Position numbers and translations under genes: made by a program. A model generated the notes under the pieces. That model was not told where the DNA came from, did no database searches, and worked only from the letters and a program-made list of their open reading frames with translations. From the NCBI RefSeq assembly GCF_024166365.1, contig NC_064843.1, positions 61,094,532 through 61,158,531 on the forward strand: DNA of 64,000 nucleotides. The letters are read 5' to 3'. Below, piece by piece: positions 32,701-40,045 of this stretch. Source of the stretch: Elephas maximus indicus. Lineage: Eukaryota; Chordata; Mammalia; Proboscidea; Elephantidae. Position 1 is the stretch's first letter. Each line of letters opens with the position of its first letter.

Positions 32701-35700
32701 GTAGAGATAATTTAAGATCTTAATATGGCACAATGCCTCAGTTCCTAAAAGTGCTTTCACGTGTACCATTTAATCTCCACAATTAGCCCATGGCAGGTAT
32801 CTTTATTCTTGCTTTAAAGATGAGTGCACTTGAGGGTGAATGACTCGCTCAGGCCACACAGGTGGCAAGCAGCAAAGCTTTAGATTACACTCCAGTAACA
32901 GTGCTAGTGACCAATACAACCTTAGAAAAACAGAACCCGCGGTAGCAACCAGAATCCTACTATGTCATTTTCCACACAGACAAATCCAAAGCCTCACTGG
33001 AAAAGACTTACCACAAATAAGGACCACAGACTCGCAGTGTGAACAGCCCATGTCCCCAGAAAATGCAACAGCTAAATCTTGCACCCTAGGCTTCCAGTCC
33101 AGCATTAAAGACTACGTTTCCTGACCATTAATAACAGCATCTCCCTGTGGGGAGCAGCAGCCTTGTCCAAAGGATATATCGTTCATAGATGGTGCGGGCC
33201 CGGTCTACCTCTTTGTACCTCAGCTCAAAGTTGATGTAGGAGTGCCAAGCCTGCTCCTCGGGCTGCCACTCCATCCAGCGCTCAAACACCTGCCGGGCAC
33301 CAGCCACATTCCCCAACATCTCCTCCATGTACGTGTACTTGTACCTGTAATACAATTATTCAAAAAATACTACTGTGGTCAAAATAACTTAAGGAAAAAA
33401 ATGCTCTTTGGTGATTTCTAGTTCTTTCTTTGTTAAATGTGAGGAAAATTTAAATCTTTACCCTCCCTAAGTTACGTTAAACATGGTTTCTTATTAATAT
33501 ATAAATCTGAAAACAGATGTGAAGATTTTTTCCTTAAAAATTGTCTAGTTTGACAAGAAGTTTCTTGTTCATAGAAGATTGCAATCAAAGTTTTAGTTCT
33601 GATTACACAGTTACTAAGCACTGATCATGGCTTATTAGACTATGAGCCATTAAGCACTGATCATGGCTTATTAGACTATGAGCCATTAAGAAGTACTTAT
33701 TAATATGTTTAAAGAAATAAGCAGGATATAAAATTAAATGAAAGTTGGAAGGGCTGACTCATTAGGGGGAGAGCAAGTGGGAGTAAAGAGTAAGATGTAT
33801 ATAAACTTATATGTGACAGACTGACTTGAATTGTAAACATTCACTTGAAGCTCAGTAAAAGTTAATAAAAAAAAATTATTTAAATCATACACATGAATAA
33901 AACAATTTTTGAAGGGTCAAAAAAAAAAAAATTAAATGAAAGCAATTAACTCAAAGCCCCACAGAAATATGGGACTTTTCTGATCTACAAAAAACTGCTG
34001 TGTGTCACTTCAGAAACTCACCAAAACTGGTTGACCCGCGGTAGAGTTGTTATGGCCCGGTCCCAGATATTTCGGGCATGGTTGACCTGGCGATTCTTCA
34101 TTTCCATTTCTGCATATTTCAGCCAGAGTGTAATATTTCGATAGTCCACATCTAAAGCACGCTCGTATATGGAACGAGCCCTGAGGAAGCAAGATTTGGA
34201 GGACGTGAAAAATAACCTGTACAACACATATGGCGACGATGCCAAACTGTCTGTAATGACCTGCTATTTTAATGGGTGTCTGCCATGGGCCAAGTTCTGG
34301 ACACAAAAAGGTGAAAAGATATGAGGCTTGTTCTCAGGAATCTTACAAAGTCTCATAAAAAGACCGACAGGCATGTAATTATAATGTGATAATTGTGCCC
34401 AAGGAAGCAGAGCGAACAAATGAAAATGTCTGGTGGGAAAGGCTAAGTAGTAGGTAACTTCAGAATTGAGAATGTGAGTAAAATGTCTGTTTACCAGGAG
34501 GCCAGCCAAGCGCCCAGGTAAGAGCCATGAAGTGTTCAGGGCATGGCAAGTACAGTGGGATCAGAGGGTACGCTGAGAGAACGGGGAGAGGCTAGATGAC
34601 AGGGAGGACCAGGTCATGATGACAGATTGCACTCAGATTTTTATCCTATTGGCTACTGGATTTCAGTGGAATTTTAAAAAACTCTCAGTGTATAGAAAGC
34701 AGCTGACACTGAGCTTCTCTGGTTACAGAGGCTGTGATGGTGGTGACGTCCACCTGTGTAGGCTCCTGCTGCCATCTCCCGTAGGCCACCCGTCCATACT
34801 GCCCAAGGCCCACGAAAAGAACCCGCGGGAAAACCACGAGGGACACAACCTTTACCTGGGCTTTAATTTTTTCTAATTTTTTGTATCTGTTAGCCCATGA
34901 CACATAAAAAAATCACTCTCTCATTAATTTTACCTCTGGATCTCCTTCAGACTCTCTTCCCATTGTGCATACTTTATCCAGTTACTAATCACGGTTCTGT
35001 TTTTCCTTATGTTATCTTCAAAAGTCTGGAGAAATGCAAAAAGCGTCAAGCTAGAGGGAAGACAGCTAAAAATGATATAATCCTTTGTTTATTAATCCTT
35101 GTATTAAAAAAGCCATTCATTCTACTCTTATTTAAGAGAAATGACATCCAGGAATCCTTGAAGAATAAAAAGCCCACTAAAGAAGATAAGAATCACAGGT
35201 GTTTCTTTGAAGTCTTATATGCAAAGAAAGTGAAATCTTAGATATAAAGATTAGTGTAATTATTGATATTTTCTCCTGTTGCCTATGACAACTAACTGAT
35301 ACTTCAGCCTATACGTATTCCTAATAAGAAAATGTTTTTGACTATTACCTTTAAGTCTTCTTGGTAACGTCTAAGAACTTCATGTATAACTCATTGAAAA
35401 TATCTAATAAGCACACATGACAGGCTTAGTGGTTTAAAACAATCCCACATTTTAGGGTGGGAAAGTCAGATCATATCCCAAAGCGTCTTCCTAGCCCTTT
35501 CCCAGGTCTTAACTATTAACACAGAAGGTGGCACAGACAGAAGACCAGGATGCAGCCTTACTAGTATGCCCTTCTTGCTAGTACTCCCTTTTACGGCTGC
35601 CAGTTGTTTCCATCAGTTAAAATTCCACCTATCTTCAATGTTGTTGTTGTTAGGTGCCGTCAATTTGGTTCCGATTCATAGCGACCCTACAGGTAGAGGA

Positions 35701-37236
35701 GAACTGCCCCATTTTCCAAGCGGTGACTGGTGGATTTGGAGCGTTGACCTTTTGCTCAGCAGCTGAGCTCTTAACCACTATGCCACCAGGGCTCCATCTT
35801 CAATGTAGCACCAAAAATTATCTTTCTGGTGGATTTAATTCCTTTATGCTTTAAAACAGACAACTCATGGCATATTTAGATAGTTTAGCAAAATGCAATT
35901 ATCTGGTAACCAGAAGTTATATTATTCATATGGCTAGAAACACTAACTTCTTATCTTACAGACTCTCTAATCAATGAGGAGCTTTTAAAATTCTGATCTA
36001 TAAATTCCTAACAATATTAATAGGCTCTCTGAAATGTAACACATTGACTGACCTTCCTTTTCCTTAGTTTGTAATCGTTTAACTCTTCTTCATCTGTGAT
36101 CTTCTGTTGAGGTGGAGGTGGAAGAAGCTCAAGTTCTCTTTCTTTAGCTTCTCTTAGGAGCTGCTCAGCAGTTATCTGTACCTCAGCCGGGGCTTTGTTT
36201 TTCACCTTTTAAGACAAATGACATTTCTATATAGGTGCTCAAGGTTTACAAAACAAATGAACACTTTTTAGCTTATGATCTTCATAAGCATTATTACAAG
36301 ACAGCCTGATTATGACATGTTCCCGTTTCTCTATGAGCCTGAAGAGAAAAAAAACCTGTTTTTCTCTTACATTCTGATTCATAGTGACCCTATAGGACAG
36401 AATAGAACTCCCCCATAGGGTTTCCAAGACTGTAATCTTTACAGAAATAGACTGCCACATCTTTCTCCTATGGAGTGGTTGGTAGCCTTGAACTGTGACT
36501 TTCTGGTTAGCAGCCAAGTGCTTAACCACTGTGCCACCAGGGCTCCTTATTATAACCTCCACTTATGGGATTCTTCAACTTATCTCAATGCCCTTGGTAA
36601 AGAACAGTTTGATTTTTAATATTATTTCAAGTCAAAGACAATATTCAGTAAGTTCCCGTCATTAGACTGTGAACTTTGTGAGGTCTTAGAGCTCTGCTGT
36701 CCAACATGCTAGTCACAAGCCACCTGTGGGGAGTCCAGATTGAGACTGGAAATTTCGAAGACTTAGTATGAAGGAAAAAAAAAAAAAGTAAACTACCCCA
36801 CCAAAAATTTTTAATATTACGTGTCGAAATGACAATATTTCGGTACACTGGATTAAACAATTAACATTAATTTCATTTTTGATGTTTTAACGTGGGTACA
36901 AGAGTATTGAAAATTATGTAAGTGGCTCGCATTATACTTCCATTGGACGGTGCTCTCTTATACCGACTCTGCTCATTACTGTTTTCTTCGCAGCTCTTTT
37001 TACATAAGAGGTGCCCGACAAAAATTTAGGGAATTGAGGCACAAAAAGTATTGAATGCCACATGGGCCTAACCCAGGACAACACTCCCTCGCCCAGGGCA
37101 GCGCGGAGGCTGGGCCGGGGGGAATCCCCTTTCCTAGCCCCCCTCCCGCCCGCCCCCCAAAGGCCTCTGGGTAGCAGCGGCTCACCTTAGCCACTTTGGG
37201 GATCCGCTGCTTTCCGGCCGCGGTGGAGGCCGCCAT
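20776..37236 (-). CDS. CRNKL1: Crooked neck pre-mRNA-splicing factor 1 (HAT-repeat spliceosome scaffold)
   Basis: Fourteen coding exons, listed from the start: 37186-37236, 36053-36205, 34934-35025, 34022-34180, 33178-33344, 31386-31564, 28341-28511, 27200-27391, 26450-26509, 25544-25624, 24346-24585, 22582-22683, 21917-22165 and 20776-20943. They total 2064 nt and encode 687 residues. The protein starts [17 protein letters not shown] and ends in an acidic tail ([11 protein letters not shown]). Most of it is an array of HAT (half-a-TPR) helices with the W..Y...E pattern, such as [19 protein letters not shown] and [12 protein letters not shown]. The family (yeast Clf1/Syf3) is a scaffold of the Prp19-associated part of active spliceosomes in the nucleus. 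The ATG has A at -3 and G at +4. Intron 5 is U12-type AT-AC. An in-frame upstream extension exists. Confidence 0.97.
21430..21860 (+). mobile_element. L2 LINE fragment
   Basis: TTTACAACAGCCTCTGACTG, CTTCCATGACTCCCACCAAC and ATGGCCTACAAAGCCTTCTG follow the L2 3' coding region. It lies in CRNKL1 intron 13. Confidence 0.6.
22796..23025 (-). mobile_element. L1 3' UTR end, antisense
   Basis: A T-run, then AACAATGCTTTATTGTGTTT and GGTGAAGGTTTACACAGCAT are the complement of an elephant-type L1 3' end. The same text recurs near 39420. In CRNKL1 intron 11, same orientation as the gene. Confidence 0.75.
23340..23490 (-). mobile_element. L2 3' end, antisense
   Basis: CCAGCTGCTAGGTGCAGTCT, AGGATGAGTAAAATACGACC and GAGCAGGCAGTCTAGTGG follow the antisense L2 tail. 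GAACTGACG is doubled near 23452. Confidence 0.5.
23921..24098 (+). mobile_element. AfroSINE, short form
   Basis: GGAGCCCTGGTGGAGCAGTG head, CCGGCAGTTAGAATCCACTA, CTGTAGGGTCGCTATGAGTC tail. In CRNKL1 intron 11, opposite to the gene. Confidence 0.9.
24928..25128 (-). mobile_element. AfroSINE, antisense, with 10-bp target duplication
   Basis: Complement of a long-form SINE, from TTGTTGTTGTGTGCCACTGA to CATTGCGCCACCAGGGCTC. TTGCTGCCCA occurs at 24919-24928 and again at 25129-25138, a perfect target duplication. In CRNKL1 intron 10, same strand as the gene. Confidence 0.92.
26090..26385 (+). mobile_element. L2 3' end split by a short antisense L1 3' end
   Basis: GGACGGTGAGCTCTTTTTGG before and TGGTGCCTAGCACAAAGAAA then TTCAATAATAAATATATTTC after are L2 3' text. 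Between them (about 26232-26325) lies a T-run and an antisense L1-like 3' end. In CRNKL1 intron 9. Confidence 0.55.
28603..29455 (-). mobile_element. L1 3' UTR, antisense
   Basis: It matches other L1 3' ends in this window in antisense, for example CCAGTAAGTCTGGTCTTTTT and CTTTTAAGACCCCAGACGCT, also seen near 40440 and 40709. In CRNKL1 intron 6, same orientation as the gene. Confidence 0.8.
29475..29600 (+). mobile_element. SINE/RTE tail fragment
   Basis: GTCCTATGGTTCACGATGGT, CCAATCTGCACCCAAACATG and GGTGCAGGACTGGGCTGCAT match the complement of the SINE at 43246-43580, so the two share a family body. Head absent. Confidence 0.55.
29620..30880 (+). mobile_element. LTR-like element fossil carrying an expanded minisatellite
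   Basis: The flanks of the array (TACTTCCTTAACAAACC before; TGACCTCCACCTCACGGCAA after) align in order with the unexpanded copy at about 47985-48225. Both therefore come from the same dispersed repeat, probably LTR-type. Broken; family not recognised. In CRNKL1 intron 6. Confidence 0.5.
29762..30770 (+). repeat. Minisatellite, 39/47-bp units, about 23 copies
   Basis: Each unit starts GTGGGAGGGACGGCTGGTGT, continues CAGAACTGCAGAG and ends GGGTGCC. Long units (47 bp) carry an extra ACGCAGAG, and short units (39 bp) lack it. About 23 units with scattered substitutions fill roughly 1 kb of CRNKL1 intron 6. The homologous site near 48095 has a single unit. Long open frames here, up to 219 codons, come from repetition and are not genes. 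Confidence 0.95.
31700..31985 (+). mobile_element. L2/MIR remnants
   Basis: CTGTGAGGGCAGGGACTGTC is L2 3' text. ATGCTGGATGAGTCATTTAA to ATATGCTCAATAAATGATAC is MIR-like. Both lie in the AT-AC intron of CRNKL1. Confidence 0.5.
31987..32472 (+). mobile_element. Internally deleted RTE1 derivative with both termini
   Basis: Its first 35 nt (CCCCATGTGTCTGTCAG...) match the 5' end of the RTE copy at 52-85. It then jumps directly to CCTGACCCAAGCCATGGTG, matching that copy from about 2280 to its AAC tail. More than 2 kb are missing, with both element ends kept. Coding capacity is nil. It lies inside the AT-AC intron of CRNKL1, antisense to the gene. Confidence 0.8.
32478..32920 (+). mobile_element. 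Two MIR SINE copies
   Basis: The first copy (about 32478-32670) has ACCTGGGCAAGCTGCTCAAT. The second (about 32700-32920) has ATTTAATCTCCACAATTAGC and GGCCACACAGGTGGCAAGC. Both follow MIR landmarks. Confidence 0.6.
33615..33686. repeat. Perfect 36-bp tandem duplication
   Basis: TAAGCACTGATCATGGCTTA followed by TTAGACTATGAGCCAT occurs twice in direct succession (33615-33650, 33651-33686) without a mismatch. Recent event in CRNKL1 intron 4. Confidence 0.95.
33745..33927 (+). mobile_element. 5'-truncated L1 3' end with probable 3' transduction
   Basis: About 130 nt of L1 3' UTR end (GGGGGAGAGCAAGTGGGAGT, then TTGTAAACATTCACTTGAAG) are followed by a first A-run. Then come 43 nt not found in the other L1 ends, containing AATAAA at 33896-33901, and a second A-run. 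AAAATTAAATGAAAG flanks the whole on both sides (33730-33744, 33928-33942). In CRNKL1 intron 4, antisense to the gene. Confidence 0.88.
34262..34430 (-). mobile_element. L2 3' end, antisense
   Basis: GTGTCTGCCATGGGCCAAGT and the following ACAAAAAGGTGAAAAGATAT, TTGTTCTCAGGAATCTTACA resemble the antisense L2 tail. Old. In CRNKL1 intron 3. Confidence 0.45.
35645..35795 (-). mobile_element. AfroSINE, antisense, with target duplication
   Basis: From TTGTTGTTAGGTGCCGTCAA to CTATGCCACCAGGGCTCC. ATCTTCAATGT stands before and after it, a perfect 11-bp duplication. In CRNKL1 intron 2, same strand as the gene. Confidence 0.92.
36352..36547 (-). mobile_element. AfroSINE, long form, antisense
   Basis: TTCTGATTCATAGTGACCCT, CCCCATAGGGTTTCCAAGAC, CTGTAATCTTTACAGAAATA, ending CACTGTGCCACCAGGGCTCC. 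In CRNKL1 intron 1, same strand as the gene. Confidence 0.9.
36690..36962. mobile_element. hAT-type DNA transposon remnant with inverted ends
   Basis: One end reads TGCTGTCCAACATGCTAGTC and the other ATTGGACGGTGCTC, an imperfect inverted repeat. It shares the CTAGTCAC/ACTAGCCAC text with the element at 4197. AT-rich core. Family not certain. Confidence 0.5.
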
Positions 37237-37629
37237 GTCTGCAGCCGCGGGCCTCCGGAGACCCCTGAATCCCCGAAGTTGCCTGGAGGGCTGGCCGACA
37301 CCACCAAAGATTTTTGACAACAAGCAGAACCCCGGAACCGGAAGCGGAACTACCTTGGCTGACCTTTGACTTCTCGCACGCGCCGTGACGCAGGAAGCGC
37401 CGTTTCTGTGGTAACGGGATGCGCGTCCGTCCCGGAGCTGGCGGAGGAGCGCGCGCCCTGGGGCTGCTGATGAGGTGGGTAGCGCCGTCCTGACAGGAAG
37501 GGACGCGGAGACTGGGCCTAGGGCGTCCGAGGCGCATCCCCATGTCGGACTTCGGGACTGAGATGACAGTGGCAGCGCCGGTGGATTTTGCCAGGCGCCA
37601 TCGGCTAGCTCCGATTTGGAAGGTCTCAA
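37237..37629 (-). other. CRNKL1: In-frame upstream extension of CRNKL1 exon 1
   Basis: The frame of the CRNKL1 start stays open for 131 codons upstream, with a possible ATG at 37629. It ends GLRRPAAAD directly before MAAST. I recall that human CRNKL1 has a longer annotated form (848 residues) whose extension also reads into the usual start. The segment is Arg-, Ser- and Pro-rich and shows no domain. It overlaps the GC-rich promoter, so the open frame may partly reflect composition. Confidence 0.5.
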
Positions 37630-37760
37630 GGACGGGGAAGAGAGGCCGGCTGAAAACTACCACTCCCAGCATGCCAAGTGGCGACGTGCCGCGTTCCTGG
37701 GCGGCCCAGCGCCGCTTTACATTCTGGGTGTTGTAGTCCCTGAGGTTCATTCCCTGTTCG
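37240..37760 (-). promoter_or_regulatory. CRNKL1: CRNKL1 GC-rich promoter, probably bidirectional
   Basis: CpG-rich, with no TATA box seen. ETS-type text (AACCGGAAGCGGAACTACC) lies at about 37334-37353. Two ZNF143/STAF-type sites lie at 37656-37674 (ACTACCACTCCCAGCATGC) and, reversed, at 37721-37740 (ATTCTGGGTGTTGTAGTCCC). Such paired sites are frequent at head-to-head promoters. The opposite-strand product is not visible in this window. Confidence 0.7.
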
Positions 37761-37781
37761 TTTCTGGACAGTTGTGCCCAA

Positions 37782-37945
37782 GATGAGAGCCTTGGTGGCA
37801 CAGTGGTTAGGAGCTTGGCAGCTGATCAAACGGTCACCAGTTTGAATCCAGCAGCCGCTCCTGGGAAACCCTATGGGGCAGTTCTACTCTGTCCTGTAGG
37901 GTCGCTGTGGGTTGGAATCGACTCGACGGCAACTGTTTGGTTTTG
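37782..37945 (+). mobile_element. AfroSINE, short form, near the CRNKL1 promoter
   Basis: GAGAGCCTTGGTGGCACAGT head, TTTGAATCCAGCAGCCGCTC B box, TAGGGTCGCTGTGGGTTGGA tail. It starts about 40 nt beyond the ZNF143-type site, so it borders the promoter. Confidence 0.92.
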
Positions 37946-38450
37946 ATTTGGAACCCAAATAATTAACTCTAATGCTTAGAAGTTAAAATAATGGAAGACA
38001 TTTTAAAGCCAGATATTAAAAAAAAAAAAAAAAAGGAATGAAAATCAATTAGCAAAGTGACTAGCAAACCATCCAGCCTCGTGGTCATATAAACCAATGT
38101 TTAAATTCTCTGCGAGTGTGCCTCTTAAATCATTTTAGCCTCAAGGTCTTCGACTGTAAAACAAGTATAACAATACCTATTTCACAGGATTAAAAAGAAA
38201 ACCTGTGTAAAGTGCTTAATAATGCTATCTGGTATAATTATTGACCTGCCTTCAACAACAGAAAAATTAATTCTGTGCAAGCCAAACGGTTAAGAGAATT
38301 TTGACAGTTGCAAGTTTCTTTCGGTGTTTTCCAAAATATGTATTTATATATTTATGTAAGTAGTAATTTCAAGCATGTCCTACCTATGCAGATACTGCTT
38401 TCAAAAAATGTTTTATGCAGATTTCTTAAATTACAGTTATTATTAACTAA

Positions 38451-38583
38451 CATCAAAATATTTGCCACAGCTTTGTACCACTTACTTATATTACTTAAAC
38501 ATTTTTAAGTTAAAAAACATCAAAATATTTGCCACAGCTTTGTACCACTTACTTATATTACTTAAATATTTTTAAGTTATCTC
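38451..38583. repeat. 67-bp tandem duplication
   Basis: CATCAAAATATTTGCCACAG begins at 38451 and again at 38518. The two 67-bp copies differ by only a few bases. Downstream, a short unit (CATAATTTTTTTTAT) is also doubled near 38616. Confidence 0.9.
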
Positions 38584-38762
38584 ACATTAAAAAGTTAGAG
38601 ATTTTATGTCACTATCATAATTTTTTTTATCATAATTTTTTTTATCATAAAAGAAGTCACCTAACAAAATAAAGAAATAGCTATTAAAATAAAAACATGT
38701 TTAATGACTTCCCTTCAATTTGTAACTATGCATAGTTGATCTAACAAAGTTAATCACCCCTA

Positions 38763-38922
38763 ATGGCACTGGCACAGTGGTTTAGAGCTGAGCTGCTAAC
38801 CAAAAGGCTGGCAGTTGGAATCCACCAGCCCCTTCTTAGAAACCCTATGGGGCAGTTCTGCTATGTACTATAGGGTGGCTATGAGTTGGAATCTACTCAA
38901 TAGCAATGGGTTTGTTTTTTTG
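38763..38922 (+). mobile_element. AfroSINE, short form
   Basis: GGCACTGGCACAGTGGTTTA, TTGGAATCCACCAGCCCCTT, GCTATGAGTTGGAATCTACT. A T-rich tail follows (TTTGTTTTTTTGG). Confidence 0.9.
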
Positions 38923-39404
38923 GTTTTAGCCTCCTCTCAGAGATACAAACACCTTAAAATGCTTTACTTCCTAATCACCATTCTTTCCTCTCACATGTTT
39001 TTTTTGTCTGCTTGTTTAGTACAACCTGGTTTTTAAGCAAAATTATCATTATTATTACTTTTCTTTTTGCCATCAGTGCTTATTTAGCTATACCTGCATG
39101 TTACCTTTTTTCTCTCAGCAGTGCATCTTGTATTCCACTCGTTTCTGATTTTAATTTTATTCGTTCTGGAATACATCTTTTACTAGTTCTCTTAACTGGG
39201 TTCTTTGAATGGTAACCTCTCTCAAGGTTTTTTTGTATGAAAGTGTCTTTATATCACCTTCATTTTTTAAAACAAGAGTATTTTTTTAAGCAGTTAATCA
39301 TTAATTGGGCAAAACATAATGAAACTATTTCTCTTGTGGTGCCTGTTTAACTTCTAACATTTTCGTAGGTCGTCAATATTTTCACAGGTGTCTTATTTCT
39401 TCCT

Positions 39405-40045
39405 CATTTTTTTAAAATAATATTTTATTGCGTTTTCAGTGGGAGTTTACATAGCAAATTAGGTTCTCATTTAACGGTTTCTATATTAGTTACATTAGTT
39501 CATTAGTTATATTTTTCACAATGTGTCAACATTCTTATTAATTTCGTTTCCAGTAATCTGGTTTCCCTGCCCCCTAACCTCTTCATCTTTGTTTAGAGTG
39601 ATTGTTGACCATTTGGTCTCATAGATGACTTTTTAAAGGCACCACTATGCCACCAGGGTTTCCTTTTATTTTATGAGCCACTCTGTTTTCCCTCAGGGGA
39701 TGGTTTCATTTCAAGGCTTAAAGAGTTTCTTAGGGTGCCAGTCTTGGGAATCCTCTAGTCTCAACCAGTCCAGTAAGTTGGGACTTTTTAAAAATTTGGT
39801 CTCTGTTCCACATTTTTCTCCTGTTCTCTAAGAATCCATCCATTTGGGCCCTGATAAGAATGACTGGTAGTGGTAACTGGGCACCATGTATTTCTTCTGG
39901 TCTCAGGGTAGATGAGACCATGGTTCATGTAGATTGTTAGTCCTGTAGATTAATTTCTTCTTTGAGTCTTTGGTTTCCTTCTTTCTCTTTTGCTCTGGAT
40001 GAGTAGAGACCAATAGTTGTATCTTACATGGCCACTCACAAGCTT
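39405..40045 (-). mobile_element. Older L1 3' UTR, antisense
   Basis: It begins with T-rich text and TTATTGCGTTTTCAGTGGGA (compare 22806) and continues to ACATGGCCACTCACAAGC. There it is cut by a younger antisense L1. A small SINE-like piece (CACTATGCCACCAGGG) lies near 39644. Confidence 0.75.

Larger units (their letters stand above)
31565..33177 (-). other. CRNKL1: CRNKL1 intron 5, U12-type AT-AC intron
   Basis: On the minus strand the donor is CGAT|ATATCCTTTGG and the 3' end is TTTCCTTAATTCCTCTGCAC. The donor matches the AT-AC U12 consensus exactly. The branch site TTTCCTTAAT has its A about 11 nt before the terminal AC. Joining across these sites restores Arg-Phe-Val-Leu-Val-His-Pro-Asp, the expected family sequence. 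No GT-AG alternative near the junction keeps that text. The intron (1.6 kb) contains an RTE derivative, two MIRs and L2 text. Confidence 0.95.

Noticed and set aside
37395-37420. X-box-like motif (GTTTCTGTGGTAAC) that might drive a ciliary gene through RFX factors
   Set aside because: Only the right half fits. The left half has two mismatches, too weak to call.
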